Positions 8,029-17,595 are shown, counted from the stretch's first letter. The stretch: DNA of 34,130 bases from Synechococcus sp. BS301-5m-G53 (GCA_016779825.1 JADHMX010000010.1:1-34130), one strand, 5' to 3'. The notes: generated by a model from the letters alone, not told the origin. Translations and numbers: made by a program.

Positions 8029-9609
8029 TCAGATCACCGTCACCAGGTCAAGGCTGGCACGGGCACGGGTGATCGCTGTGTAGAGCAGACGGCGCTGATG
8101 CTCAGCCGATGGTCCATCCTCCAGGGGATCAGGCCAGAGCACGATCACCCGCTCCGCCTCACTGCCCTGAGCCCGATGGATGGTGAGGGCGACCGCGGGC
8201 TCCAACCGCCGCAAACGGGCTGGATGCAAACGGCGCACCTCGAGCTGGCCTTCAGGGTCCACCACCTGGAACAACAGACGTCGTTCGGCGCCAGCACCGA
8301 TCACCACCCCGAGGTCACCATTGGCCAAGCCCAGTTCGGGTTGATTGCTGCCGCAGATCACCGGCAAACCGATAGGCCAACGTTCCACCTTGGCCGCTGC
8401 ATTGGCACCCAGCAGCGTGCGATGCACATCATCCAAACTCCATGGCCCCCGACGGCGTGGGCAGAGCAACAGGTCTTGCTCAAGGAGAGCGAACAAGGGC
8501 CGGGACTCCGCCATCAGCTCTTGGTCGGCACAGCGGTCGAGATCAACAGCCAGCTCCTGCAGTTGCTGGAGGCGCTGCATCCAGCGCTCCCGCACCAACG
8601 CAGGAAAACGACGCAGGGGACTGGGGTGCACCTGGAGATTGGCCTGTTCAGGCAAAGCGGCTAGATCCGCTGCAAAGGCCTGCAGATCCCCCTTGCGCAG
8701 CTTTTGGGCCACTTTTGCCAAGGCACCGCGATTGCGATAAGTGCGCTCGAGATGCACGGCGCCGGCACCGAAACGGGCGCGCACGTCGGGCTGCTGCAGT
8801 CGATGCCAGACCGCTCCACTGCCCACCGGCGGAAGCTGGGCTGGATCCCCCACCAACAGCAACCGACAACCGCTGGGCAACGCCTCCAGTAAGGCCTGGG
8901 TCAAAGCCAGATCCAGCATCGACATTTCATCGATCACCAGAAGATCCAGCTCCAAAGGACGCTGGCGGTGCCTGCCAAAGCCTCGGCTGCCGGCCTCCAA
9001 CCAGCGGTGAAGGGTGCTGCAGGGCAATGGGGCCCGCTGGGCCAGCACCGCCTCGCCCAGGCGCCGGGCCGCCTTGCCCGTGGGGGCCGCCAAACCGATT
9101 CGCAGGCCGGGGTGACGGGCTTCCGCCCGGGCCAGAACCTCCACCACCGTGCTGGTCTTGCCCGTGCCCGGGCCACCGCTGAGCAGCACAACCGACGCCT
9201 GATCCAGGGCGCGCACCGCGACGCACTGTTCGGCATTGAGACGATTCGACAGCTCGGGGGCGGCAGCATGGCCGGGTTTTGGAACGGGAGCGTGGGCTCG
9301 CTCCACCAGCGCATCCACCACCTGCTCCATGGCCTGCAACCAGCGGCGCCAGCCGATCCGGTCTCCCTGACGCAGCAGGGGGGACGCGTCCCCCTCCAGC
9401 CAACCACTGGCTTGGGCAACGGCCAGCCGTTCCGGCGTCAGCGCCACCGTCAATTCCCCCTGCTCCAAGGCCAGCACCAGATCGCGACTGAGCGCCTCCA
9501 ACTCCGGAGCATCGGTTTGGGGCGGAATCCGCCGCCGCAGCGCGGCATGCAAACCGGCAGTGAAGCTGGAGGGCCAAGCGCTGGTTGCCTGGGGCAGCAA
9601 GTCCGTCAT
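8029..9609 (-). CDS. recD: RecBCD enzyme subunit RecD (exodeoxyribonuclease V alpha chain)
   Basis: This 526-residue superfamily-1 helicase has Walker A SGGPGTGKTST, Walker B LLVIDEMSMLD, motif III region GDPAQLPPVGSG, and C-terminal motifs AVALTIHRAQGSEAERV and LYTAITRARASL. This is the RecD pattern: a 5'-3' DNA helicase that is the fast motor of RecBCD. The start is the ATG at 9609, which overlaps the recB stop by four bases (ATGA). The ORF track's extension to 9900 runs through recB coding sequence in another frame and is spurious. The length is slightly short compared with about 600 residues for E. coli RecD. Coupling to recB suggests stoichiometric synthesis. Confidence 0.93.
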   Translation of the reverse strand: MTDLLPQATSAWPSSFTAGLHAALRRRIPPQTDAPELEALSRDLVLALEQGELTVALTPERLAVAQASGWLEGDASPLLRQGDRIGWRRWLQAMEQVVDALVERAHAPVPKPGHAAAPELSNRLNAEQCVAVRALDQASVVLLSGGPGTGKTSTVVEVLARAEARHPGLRIGLAAPTGKAARRLGEAVLAQRAPLPCSTLHRWLEAGSRGFGRHRQRPLELDLLVIDEMSMLDLALTQALLEALPSGCRLLLVGDPAQLPPVGSGAVWHRLQQPDVRARFGAGAVHLERTYRNRGALAKVAQKLRKGDLQAFAADLAALPEQANLQVHPSPLRRFPALVRERWMQRLQQLQELAVDLDRCADQELMAESRPLFALLEQDLLLCPRRRGPWSLDDVHRTLLGANAAAKVERWPIGLPVICGSNQPELGLANGDLGVVIGAGAERRLLFQVVDPEGQLEVRRLHPARLRRLEPAVALTIHRAQGSEAERVIVLWPDPLEDGPSAEHQRRLLYTAITRARASLDLVTVI

Positions 9610-12600
9610 GCCGCCACCTCCCCCAGGGCACGATCCAGGGCGGCGATGCGGTTGAGCGGCACGGGTTCGACGATGCGCCCAGGGCCGACATCGCCCTCGG
9701 AGGACGCCCCCACCGATCCGGGCATCCCCCTCAGGAAGCAGTAGACGTAGCCCCCCAGATGCTGATCCGGGTCGTAATCCGGCAACCGCCAACGCAGATG
9801 GCGATGCAGGGCCACGAGGTAGAGGTGGGCCTGCAGGGGGTAGTGATGGTGCAGCATCTGCTCCTCCATCGCCTCCTGGGAGTAGTGATGCGGACCGCAC
9901 AATCCCGGCTCAGTCCCAGTGCGCCGCTCACCGATCCAGTTGCTCTTCCAATCAAGAACCCACCAGCGCTTGTTTTGGGGGTCCTGAAACACCAGATCGA
10001 TCGAGCCGGTGAGAAACCCGCGGCTGTTGATCGATAACGACGCCAGAGCAGGGCTGTAGGAGCGGCCAAAACGGGCTTGGGCATCACAGCCGAAGGCGGC
10101 GACCAGATCAGCGGTGCGCACGTGCTGCACCGGCAGATCAAAACTGAGTTCAGGCAGGCGCTGGTCTGGCCCCAGCTGATCCAGCGACAACGTCCCCAGC
10201 GGTCCCCCCAAGGGCGTCTGCAGCACCTGCTCCAGACCCATCAGCACATCGTTCTGCAGGTCGAGATCGAGGCCCGCTCGCCGTAACTCAGCGGCGACCA
10301 GGTCGAGCCGCTGGCTGGGCTCCGTGGCCTCCGCAGCGGAAAAGGGGATTTGTTCGAGGATCCTGTGCAGACAGTCCCCCGCTCCGGCCCCACGGGGGAA
10401 GGCCGCCAGCGGCCCCGTCTCGGACCACACCGGTCTGGGACCCGCCAAGAGCGATTCCTCAGCCCCGGGATCGCGATCGCGACCCCGTTCATGCAGCTGA
10501 ACGTCGTCGGATGAGGCAATCCAGGCCGAGTAACTGGCCCGTCCCCAACTGCGGTCGATGCGCTTGGGGATCGCACCGAGGGCCAGCGGCTCCGCCGCCA
10601 GCGGAGGCCGCCAACGCTTGCCGATGGGCAGACTCTCGGCCAGGACATCGATGCTGATCGGCACCTTTCGCTCCTCCAGGGCCTCGCTCAGCCGCTCATC
10701 GGTGAGGCTCTCGATTGCGTCTCCAGCGGCCTCAGCACCGAACAGCCAGGCCGGCAAGGGCGAATCCTCCTGGCCGTTGGCCCTGGCCCAGATCAGGATC
10801 AGCTGGGATTGGGCTCGGGTCACGGCGACATAAGCCAGCCGCTCGGCCTCGGCCGCAGCCTCCTGCTGCGCCTGTTGCACCGCCTGCCAGCCCTCCCCCC
10901 AGTGGACATCCACCCGCACCAGGCACTCCCCAGAGCGGGGGTCACGCCAGAGCGGACCGGACACGGCTGGGGGCGACTGCCAAAGGTATGGGCAGATCAC
11001 CACCGGATATTCGAGCCCCTTACTGCGGTGAACAGTCACCACAGCAATGGCGCTATCCGCCTGATCACTGTGGGGCTGGCGGGCATCCGGCACCGGCTGG
11101 ATGGGATGCAACCGCTCCCGCCGCAACCAATCCGCCGCAGTGGCCACATCCAGCCCCTGGCGGTGCATCGCCTCCTGCACCAGCCGCGCCGCCTGCTGCA
11201 GATCCCCCAGCATTCGGCCCCGCTCCGACAGACCCGCCATCTGTTCACCCTTCAGCAGATCGGCCAGCGCCCCGAGCAGGCCCAGGCGCGGCATCGCCTC
11301 AGCCAAACCCCGCAACTGCAGCGCCAGCTGATCCAGCAGGCCCGGCTCCAGGGCATCGGGAGCGACGTTCATCAGTCCCGAGCAGGCCAGCAGGCGCAGG
11401 CGACCGTCATCACCCGGCTCCGCCAGGGCATCCAGGAACCACTGCAGCAGCAACGCGGCTTCACTGTCGAGCACATCCCCCTGGGTCACCAGGCGGGTGG
11501 GGAGACCGCAGGCACCCAAGGCGCGGCGCAGGTCTTCCGCCTGTTGATGGCGACTCACCAGCACACAGAGATCTGCTGGGCTGAGGTCCTCCCGTTGTTG
11601 CAGTTGCTCCAGCACCATCGCGGCGAGCCGCTGGGGCAGCTCTTCCTCCAGAGAAGTGCGGCTGGAGGGCGCCTCGGTGGAGAGCAACAGCAGTTGCAAC
11701 GCCGGGGCGTCCTGCGGTGGGGTGGCGGAGCTGCGGGGCTGCACCGCGGGCACTGGAAGTTCAGAGCGGGGGAGACCCGGAGCCATCAAGCCGTTCAACC
11801 CCTCCATCAGCGGTGCCGTTGTGCGGAAGTTGTCGAGCAGGTGATCGATCCGCTCCACCTGATCACGCGCTGCCATGTAAGTGGCCAGATCACCGCCCCG
11901 GAAGCGGTAGATCGCCTGCTTGGGATCCCCGACCATCAGCAGCAGATGGCGTTCACCACCACCAAAGGCGCGCTGCAACAGACGCCACTGCACAGGGTCT
12001 GTGTCCTGAAACTCATCCACCATCACAGCCCGGTAGCGCTGTTGCAGGGGCGCAAGCCAGGCGACGTCACCATCACCAGGGTCCATGGCGGCCAACAGAC
12101 CGCCAAAGGTGATCACACCGCGACGGCGGCGACGGCGGTCCAGCTCCTGCAAGCCCCGTTCCAGCAGGTACTGCCAGGTGTTCTCGATCGGGGCATCCCA
12201 AAGCGCTGCAACAGCGGCCTGCAAAGCCGGCGTCACCAGGCTGGGGTCGGTTTCACCGCACTTGCGCGCGACCTTGCACCAACTGCCGGGATGGAAGTAC
12301 TCCTTCAGCGGCTTCTCACGGGCTGCAATCTCCAGCAGCGATGGCACTGAGGCCTGCCCATTCAGCCACTGGTTGATCTGCGCGCAACGATCGCTCTTGG
12401 GCTTGGCGGAGTAGGGGGTGGTGGGCCCATAGCCCTGGGCTTTCCACTGCTCTGCCGCCTGACGGAACCCGGCATCCAGGGCGGCATGGTCCCGATGCCA
12501 GAGCGGGACGAAGTCGTTCCAAAGCTGGGACAGCCAGTGGTCCAGCTGTGGGGCGAGAGCCTGATCCAGATCGATGGCCGTTTCAATGGCCCTGAAGCGA

Positions 12601-13214
12601 GGCTGTTGTTCGCCATCAAGTTGTGCCAACCCCCTGCGCAGGGCCTGCGGCGAGAGGCCGCGTTGACGCAACCCCTTGAGCTGATCCGGCGGCAGGCTCA
12701 GCAGCTCCTGTTGCCAGAGGTCCTGCACCACCTCGGCCTGAAGCGCAGTGGCATCGGTGTCCAGCTGGGGCTCCATCGCCGCAGCATTACTGAGGGCAAG
12801 ACGGCGAAGACTGCGGCGGCAAAAGCCATGGATGGTGGTGATGTCGGCCCGATCCAACTGCTCCAGGGCCACCAACAGGCGCCGTATCCACCGCTGACGC
12901 GCCTCCCCGGGCTGCGACCCCGCCAGCCAATGCGCCAGAACGGGGTCCGGGGCGCAGGCCTCCAGCCCCTGCTCCAGTTGCTCGAGGCCCTGCAATGCCT
13001 GTTGCAGCCGCTGGCCGATGCGGGAGCACAGCTCTTCGGCCGCCGCATCGGTGAAGGTCACCACCAACAAGGCCTCGAGAGCGTGGTCGGCCTCCGTGAT
13101 CAGCCGCAGGCAGAGATGCGCCAGGGCAAAAGTTTTGCCGGTGCCAGCGCTGGCCTCGAGCAGGCGGACCCCAGGGCCGAGGGGGTAGGTGTTGGCATCG
13201 AAGCGCTGAGCCAT
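9606..13214 (-). CDS. recB: RecBCD enzyme subunit RecB (exodeoxyribonuclease V beta chain)
   Basis: This 1202-residue protein starts with a UvrD-type helicase: Walker A EASAGTGKTFALAH at about residues 19-32, Walker B/DExx VMVDEFQDTDPVQW, GDPKQAIYRFRGGD, a TVHRSKGLEYPVV motif and YVAVTRAQSQL. A RecB-family nuclease domain lies near the C-terminus, with GSIDLVF and VLDWKSNW supplying the catalytic D...D-x-K residues, followed by YPLQAHLYLVALHRHL. It is the 3'-5' helicase and only nuclease of the complex that processes double-strand ends for RecA. The ATG at 13214 (MAQRFDAN) is near a possible divergent promoter. The length matches RecB of other bacteria (about 1180). Confidence 0.96.
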   Translation of the reverse strand: MAQRFDANTYPLGPGVRLLEASAGTGKTFALAHLCLRLITEADHALEALLVVTFTDAAAEELCSRIGQRLQQALQGLEQLEQGLEACAPDPVLAHWLAGSQPGEARQRWIRRLLVALEQLDRADITTIHGFCRRSLRRLALSNAAAMEPQLDTDATALQAEVVQDLWQQELLSLPPDQLKGLRQRGLSPQALRRGLAQLDGEQQPRFRAIETAIDLDQALAPQLDHWLSQLWNDFVPLWHRDHAALDAGFRQAAEQWKAQGYGPTTPYSAKPKSDRCAQINQWLNGQASVPSLLEIAAREKPLKEYFHPGSWCKVARKCGETDPSLVTPALQAAVAALWDAPIENTWQYLLERGLQELDRRRRRRGVITFGGLLAAMDPGDGDVAWLAPLQQRYRAVMVDEFQDTDPVQWRLLQRAFGGGERHLLLMVGDPKQAIYRFRGGDLATYMAARDQVERIDHLLDNFRTTAPLMEGLNGLMAPGLPRSELPVPAVQPRSSATPPQDAPALQLLLLSTEAPSSRTSLEEELPQRLAAMVLEQLQQREDLSPADLCVLVSRHQQAEDLRRALGACGLPTRLVTQGDVLDSEAALLLQWFLDALAEPGDDGRLRLLACSGLMNVAPDALEPGLLDQLALQLRGLAEAMPRLGLLGALADLLKGEQMAGLSERGRMLGDLQQAARLVQEAMHRQGLDVATAADWLRRERLHPIQPVPDARQPHSDQADSAIAVVTVHRSKGLEYPVVICPYLWQSPPAVSGPLWRDPRSGECLVRVDVHWGEGWQAVQQAQQEAAAEAERLAYVAVTRAQSQLILIWARANGQEDSPLPAWLFGAEAAGDAIESLTDERLSEALEERKVPISIDVLAESLPIGKRWRPPLAAEPLALGAIPKRIDRSWGRASYSAWIASSDDVQLHERGRDRDPGAEESLLAGPRPVWSETGPLAAFPRGAGAGDCLHRILEQIPFSAAEATEPSQRLDLVAAELRRAGLDLDLQNDVLMGLEQVLQTPLGGPLGTLSLDQLGPDQRLPELSFDLPVQHVRTADLVAAFGCDAQARFGRSYSPALASLSINSRGFLTGSIDLVFQDPQNKRWWVLDWKSNWIGERRTGTEPGLCGPHHYSQEAMEEQMLHHHYPLQAHLYLVALHRHLRWRLPDYDPDQHLGGYVYCFLRGMPGSVGASSEGDVGPGRIVEPVPLNRIAALDRALGEVAA

Positions 13215-13245
13215 CAGAGAAGTTTGATCGGCCCCAGCCTCAAAA

Positions 13246-13360
13246 CCAGTGTTAACTTCCGTGAAGCAGCCGGCGAAAGCTGCGAACTGGACTGGGTGCA
13301 GTCACACCCCAGGACAGAAGACGACCTGAGCGAGGGCCTGAAGAACCCTCGCTTTTTTTT
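13246..13360 (+). ncRNA. Candidate structured RNA ending in a terminator
   Basis: The gap between the divergent recB gene and the small gene at 13409 can fold into three consecutive elements on the plus strand. First is a nested stem CCAGT (13246-13250)/ACTGG (13286-13290) enclosing GCAGC (13266-13270)/GCTGC (13279-13283) with a GGCGAAA apex. Second is a hairpin CTGGGTG/CACCCCAG at 13292-13312. Third is a perfect 7-bp terminator hairpin followed by eight T's. There is no credible open frame inside. It could be a free small RNA of about 100 nucleotides, or a leader/attenuator for the downstream gene. I do not match it to a named family. The promoter is not evident; the AT-rich GTTAACTT at 13250 might be an imperfect -10 box. 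Confidence 0.4.
13330..13360 (+). terminator. Rho-independent terminator
   Basis: GCGAGGG (13330-13336), a 9-base loop and CCCTCGC (13346-13352) form a perfect GC-rich stem followed by TTTTTTTT. It points away from recB, so it ends a plus-strand transcript that begins in the recB upstream region. That transcript is either a small RNA or an attenuated leader. Confidence 0.85.
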
Positions 13361-13408
13361 GGGCTTGTTAACGGATGCAACTCAACCCTTGAGGGAACAG
13401 GGGCTTGC

Positions 13409-13630
13409 GTGGATGCGGTGCCAGCAGGGCCACAGCTTGGTGGAAGCCACCGGCCAGCTTTGTCCCCCGAACGTCGTCAGAAACTGGCCCAGCTGCTGGT
13501 GCGCAAAGCCGCTGCTGTCGAAAGCATCAGCGAGGAACATCGGGCCTACTTCTTCCGCAGACAGGCAGGTGATCCCGTCGTGATCTCCAAAGAACGCATG
13601 CGCGAAATGCTCGAGGAGCTCTTCGATTAA
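13409..13630 (+). CDS. Small hypothetical protein encoded between recB and recC on the opposite strand
   Basis: This 73-residue frame uses a GTG at 13409, preceded by GAGGGAACAGGGG; a TTG at 13460 directly before SPERRQKL is a possible shorter start. The body looks like a real small soluble protein: LSPERRQKLAQLLVRKAAAVES is a helix, then HRAYFFRRQAGDPVVISKERM, ending LEELFD. It is charged, without cysteines or membrane segment. It lies tail-to-tail with recC, with a few bases of overlap at the stops, and downstream of the terminator at 13330-13360. I do not recognise a family. The position inside the rec locus is suggestive but proves nothing. Confidence 0.65.
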   Translation: MDAVPAGPQLGGSHRPALSPERRQKLAQLLVRKAAAVESISEEHRAYFFRRQAGDPVVISKERMREMLEELFD

Positions 13631-16600
13631 CGCAGCTGTGCCAGAAGGGGGCCGTAGAGCAGCTGACACGCCTCCTGAAATCCGGCCTGATCCATCAAGT
13701 GATCCGCGGCGATCTCCGTGCCGAAGCAGAGCTGCATCACCGCAGTGGCCCCTTCCTCCTGCCAGGTCTTGCGAAATTCCTGCTCCCCCGTTCCCGGTTT
13801 GCGCTGGTCTTTGGCCACCATCTGCCAGCCGCTCTTCGGAGGAACCGGCCAGCACTGCTCCCGCCCCTGGCGCGACAGACGATCAAGCTGGTGCAGCTGA
13901 TCCTTGGCTTCAGCCGCTGGCAATGCTGCCCAGCGCAGGTGCACCTCGGCGCCGGCAACACGGGTGCTGCGGGCCACCACCGCTGAACCGCCTGCAGGAG
14001 TGAGACCCTCAGCGCACAGCAACAGATGCTGCAACCAACCGCGCATCACCGCCGCGGCCGTGAGCATGCCGGGCTGCACCACCACCTGGGTGTCACCGGC
14101 GAAGAGCAGGGGCATCGGCAGACCGGCGAGCACAGGCAGCTCACGCCGGCAGGGCCCGAGCGATGCCAGCTGCCGTTGCAGGGCCTGCCAACGCTGCTGC
14201 AGTTCCTCCTGCTCAAGAGCAGCTCCAGCCCCCGCCGGCAACACACCCTGACCGGCCAGCAACGCCGGCCAATCCGGTGCCGATCCAAGAATGAATTGCT
14301 CCTCAAGGTCGTGGTTGAGCAGCAGATAGCGCTGCAGGCCCTCCAACTCGAGCCCCTCGAGATCCTCCACCGCCTCAATGCCCTCTCCTGGCCTCAAGCC
14401 GCGTGCATGCAACCAGGCTTTCTGGGGCTGCTGCATCCAGGCCAGCAACGCTTCAGGGTCCAGGGACCGGTCGTCATCATCACCATCCATCGCCTGATCC
14501 GCAGCGAGCGGTTCACGCCAGAGCGTTGACCAGGCCAGCCCAAGGGCATCCTGGGCCGATGCTGGAGCGCGATCCAGACAGCGCCGGGCTTCCAGTTGAC
14601 GCCGATCACAACTGAGCGGCGCCTCGGACCTGAAGTTCTCGCGGGAGAGGGGGTTGGCCGCCGGCGTGATCAGCAACCCCTCCGTGGAAGCACCAGCCCG
14701 TTGCAACTGCTCCTGCAGCACGGCAAACCACTGTTCCACCGGAGCAGCAGGCGGCTGGGGCTCACCGGTGCGCTCCAGCCGTGCGCACCAGCTGATCAGC
14801 AGATGACGGCGTGCCGACATCAAGGCTTCCAGCAGCACATAGCGATCCTGGTCGCTGCTGCGGGGATCCCCCAAGCGCCGCTGCTGCTCGAGCAGATGAA
14901 AGCCAGGACGGCGGCTCGGGCGCGGGAAGTCGGCGCTGTCGAGGCCCATCAAGACGACCACCTTGTGAGGAATCGCCCGCATCGGCTCCAGGGCGCTGAT
15001 GGTGAGGGCTCCACTGCGGTGACCGAAGCGGCCGCTGTCCACCGACAACGCCTCCTGCAGCACCTCCAAGGCCACGGCTGCATCGAGGTCCAGGGGGCAA
15101 TCACTGGCCCGCAGCCGCCACTCCTCCAGCGCCGCCGCCCAGCTCTGCGACTCGTCGGCCCATCCCCCGCCATCAGCGAACAGTTCCTGCAACAGGGTCT
15201 GCAGCAACGACACCCAGCCATGGCACGGCCGGGGCTGTCGCAGGCGATCGAGCATGCGGGCCAGACGGTCCAGCAGCGTCCACCAACGCACCAGGCGATC
15301 GGGATCCAGCTCCTGCTGGAACGGTGCCGCCCCTGCCGGAGCCAGCCCCGGCTCCACCGGCAGCACCAGCCCCAGCAGCCAACGGTCGAGACACCAGCGC
15401 AGGCTGTGCACCTCATCACCGCCCCGCTCACGGGCATCCAACCCCCAGCGAAAACCGCTGCGTTGCAGCGTTTGGGTGATCAGCACCGCCTCCTCCGCCG
15501 TCAGGCCCTGCTGACCCTGCAGGGCAGGGTTGGCCAGGAGACGTTCCAGCCCCGTGGCGGTGAGGCGTGTGGCGGCCAGCTCCAACAGCGTGAACATTGC
15601 CATCGACAACCCCGGACTGCTCTGCTGACTGCGGTCGGTGAGGCGCCAGGGCAAATCGACACCAATGGCCGCCGTGTCGTTGAACACGGAGCTGAGCAGC
15701 GGTGCATAGCGCTCAATCTGCGGCGTCATCACCAGCACGTCGCGTGGGGCGAGATCGGGATCGGCCGCCAGCCATTGCAGGATGCGATCCCGCACCAGTT
15801 GAACCTCCCGCCAAGGTCCCGGTGCCGCCTGAAACAACAGCGACTGATCGCTTGAGGAACGGCGTAGTTCGGGGACGCTCTCGGCATCCACCAGCTGCTG
15901 CTGAAGCTGATCCAGCAGGGTGGGCTGACGCTCTTCCGCCGCGGCGATCTGCAGGGAGCCTGCAAACAGATCCCCCTCGCGTCGCTCCCCGAGCTGCGCT
16001 TCACCGGAGCCCTCCAGCAACTGCTGAAATTCAGCCCCCATCCGCCCGAGAACGGCCTCCAAACGCGGCGCCTCCGCCAACCAGCCCCCATCTGGCGGGA
16101 CCAGCCAGTCGTCCCCGAGCGAGGCACGCCGATTGGCGCAGCGCTGCCACAAATCCGGACAGGGGGTGAGCAAGTAGATCTCCACCTCAAGCAGGCCGGA
16201 CAAGGCCTGGATCAGATCCACCTGCACCGGTGCCAAAGCACTGATACCAAACAGCCGCAACCGCTCTGGCAGCAGGGCCGGATTAACCTCTCCACGCCGG
16301 AGACGATCGACGGCCTCACGCACCTGCAGGCCAAAGGGAGCCCGGGGCAGCCGTTGGGCCAGCAGGCGCCAGAGCACGGGCTGCCAGTCATCATCAGGCC
16401 GCGGCCGTTTCCATTGCTCCAGTTGATCGGGCCGATAGAGGGCGTAATCGTCCATGGCGTCGGCGATGGAGCGCGCCAGCTGCCAGCGATCCCGCGTCAA
16501 CCCCGAGGCGGTTCCCTCCCGCTGGGCCAGCCAGACCTGAAGCGGCTGGGCGACCGGCTGCTCCAACAGCTCCGGCAGCAGCTCGAGCACAGCCCACACC

Positions 16601-16872
16601 AGCTGACCCGCCCGCCAGGGATCGTCCTCCTGGGCTGGGAGGTGCAGCACCTGGCGCACCAGCTGCCGCAGGCGACTGCCTGGGAACGGGAAACGCACCA
16701 GGGAGCTGATGCCATTGGCTGCGGCCAGCTGTTCCCCCAACCATCGACTGGTGGGCCAGGTGTTGACCATCACCTCCACCGTCTCAAGGGGGCCCGGCTG
16801 CTGCTCGATCAACTGACGGGAGAGCAAGCGAGCCAGGAATTCAGCCCTGTTGCTTCGATAAACCGTCAGCAA
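13627..16872 (-). CDS. recC: RecBCD enzyme subunit RecC (exodeoxyribonuclease V gamma chain)
   Basis: This 1081-residue protein opens with the RecC-type start MLTVYRSNRAEFLARLL and VMVNTWPTSRWLGEQLA, and contains IQALSGLLEVEIYLLTPCPDLW, DVLVMTPQIERYAPLL and VVVLMGLDSADFPRPSRRPGFHLL. These are conserved landmarks of RecC, which has inactivated helicase domains and a dead nuclease fold that scans DNA for the recombination hotspot sequence. The length is close to E. coli RecC (1122). The ATG at 16872 overlaps the end of the upstream phosphatase gene by seven bases, implying a shared transcript. The residues that read the hotspot cannot be interpreted here because the picocyanobacterial Chi-like sequence is not established. 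Confidence 0.94.
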   Translation of the reverse strand: MLTVYRSNRAEFLARLLSRQLIEQQPGPLETVEVMVNTWPTSRWLGEQLAAANGISSLVRFPFPGSRLRQLVRQVLHLPAQEDDPWRAGQLVWAVLELLPELLEQPVAQPLQVWLAQREGTASGLTRDRWQLARSIADAMDDYALYRPDQLEQWKRPRPDDDWQPVLWRLLAQRLPRAPFGLQVREAVDRLRRGEVNPALLPERLRLFGISALAPVQVDLIQALSGLLEVEIYLLTPCPDLWQRCANRRASLGDDWLVPPDGGWLAEAPRLEAVLGRMGAEFQQLLEGSGEAQLGERREGDLFAGSLQIAAAEERQPTLLDQLQQQLVDAESVPELRRSSSDQSLLFQAAPGPWREVQLVRDRILQWLAADPDLAPRDVLVMTPQIERYAPLLSSVFNDTAAIGVDLPWRLTDRSQQSSPGLSMAMFTLLELAATRLTATGLERLLANPALQGQQGLTAEEAVLITQTLQRSGFRWGLDARERGGDEVHSLRWCLDRWLLGLVLPVEPGLAPAGAAPFQQELDPDRLVRWWTLLDRLARMLDRLRQPRPCHGWVSLLQTLLQELFADGGGWADESQSWAAALEEWRLRASDCPLDLDAAVALEVLQEALSVDSGRFGHRSGALTISALEPMRAIPHKVVVLMGLDSADFPRPSRRPGFHLLEQQRRLGDPRSSDQDRYVLLEALMSARRHLLISWCARLERTGEPQPPAAPVEQWFAVLQEQLQRAGASTEGLLITPAANPLSRENFRSEAPLSCDRRQLEARRCLDRAPASAQDALGLAWSTLWREPLAADQAMDGDDDDRSLDPEALLAWMQQPQKAWLHARGLRPGEGIEAVEDLEGLELEGLQRYLLLNHDLEEQFILGSAPDWPALLAGQGVLPAGAGAALEQEELQQRWQALQRQLASLGPCRRELPVLAGLPMPLLFAGDTQVVVQPGMLTAAAVMRGWLQHLLLCAEGLTPAGGSAVVARSTRVAGAEVHLRWAALPAAEAKDQLHQLDRLSRQGREQCWPVPPKSGWQMVAKDQRKPGTGEQEFRKTWQEEGATAVMQLCFGTEIAADHLMDQAGFQEACQLLYGPLLAQLR

Positions 16873-17549
16873 GGGCCTGCCTCTCCAGCCAGCACCGACA
16901 GCCGCCGATTGAGGTCCGTAGGACGGGGAAAACTGGTATCGGTTGCGGCCCCCTGCACCTGCACGACCGCATCTGTTTCGGGGCAGTAAGCCGACAGATA
17001 GCCCCCATAAACCGCCCCGGTGTCGATCAAAACGATGGAGCCAAGGCGTTCCACCTGGGGACGGGGCGTGTGCCCCACAACAACCAGGCCAAAACGACCG
17101 TCATAGGCCTCCCAGAAGGGATCGCGAATCGACAGATCCGGCTGGCCCTCGGCGTTGAACCCGGCATGGGTGGCGCACCAACCGTCACCGCGATAGATGA
17201 GCGGAAGCTGTTGCAGGCGCGGCAGCCACTGGTGTGCGCGGCTGTCGCCCAACTGGCCGTAGGTGGCGTGTTCACTCAAGCCGTCCTGGGATTCAAGAGC
17301 CTCAATGAGGTCTTGCTCATGGTTCCCGCGCAGCCACGTGGCACGACCGGCCTGGATCAGATCCCAGACCAGATTCAGCGTGGCGGGGATGGCCTCGCCA
17401 CGGTTGATCACATCCCCGCAGAAGACCAGATGGTCGTTCGGCGGCAGGCTGGCGAGCAGATGGCATAGGGGCTGGTAACAGCCATGAACATCTCCAATCA
17501 CCCAATGCCGGCGGCTGCGCAGGTTCAAAGCAACAACCTGGAGATGCAT
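16866..17549 (-). CDS. PPP-family metallophosphatase (ApaH/PrpA-like)
   Basis: This 227-residue protein has the metal-binding blocks GDVHGCYQPL, GDVINRGEAI, RGNHEQDL, CATHAGF and VVVGHTPRPQ, and ends its fold with IDTGAVYGGYLSAY. This is the calcineurin-like fold of bacterial serine/threonine phosphatases and symmetric diadenosine tetraphosphatases. In the second block an Asn replaces the Asp of the common GDxVDRG, which ApaH relatives also vary. The substrate could be a phosphoprotein or a dinucleoside polyphosphate; motifs alone do not decide. The ATG at 17549 is preferred over the adjacent TTG. It precedes recC with a seven-base overlap. Confidence 0.87.
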   Translation of the reverse strand: MHLQVVALNLRSRRHWVIGDVHGCYQPLCHLLASLPPNDHLVFCGDVINRGEAIPATLNLVWDLIQAGRATWLRGNHEQDLIEALESQDGLSEHATYGQLGDSRAHQWLPRLQQLPLIYRGDGWCATHAGFNAEGQPDLSIRDPFWEAYDGRFGLVVVGHTPRPQVERLGSIVLIDTGAVYGGYLSAYCPETDAVVQVQGAATDTSFPRPTDLNRRLSVLAGEAGPC

Positions 17550-17595
17550 CAATTCTGATGCTCAGCCAGGCACCGCCAATACTCCGTAATGCAGA

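Noticed and set aside
9606-9900. N-terminal extension of RecD in the ORF track
   Set aside because: The extension lies inside recB in another frame and is Gly/Pro/Arg-rich. The ATGA overlap at 9606-9609 gives a natural start.
10809-12350. 513-codon plus-strand ORF
   Set aside because: It is antisense to recB, with low-complexity Gln/His composition.
13246-13290. Glutamine riboswitch (glnA/downstream-peptide motif)
   Set aside because: A GAAG-CAG...GCGAAAGC arrangement is faintly similar, but the invariant CGTTCA and GAAGGAACG segments I would expect are absent.
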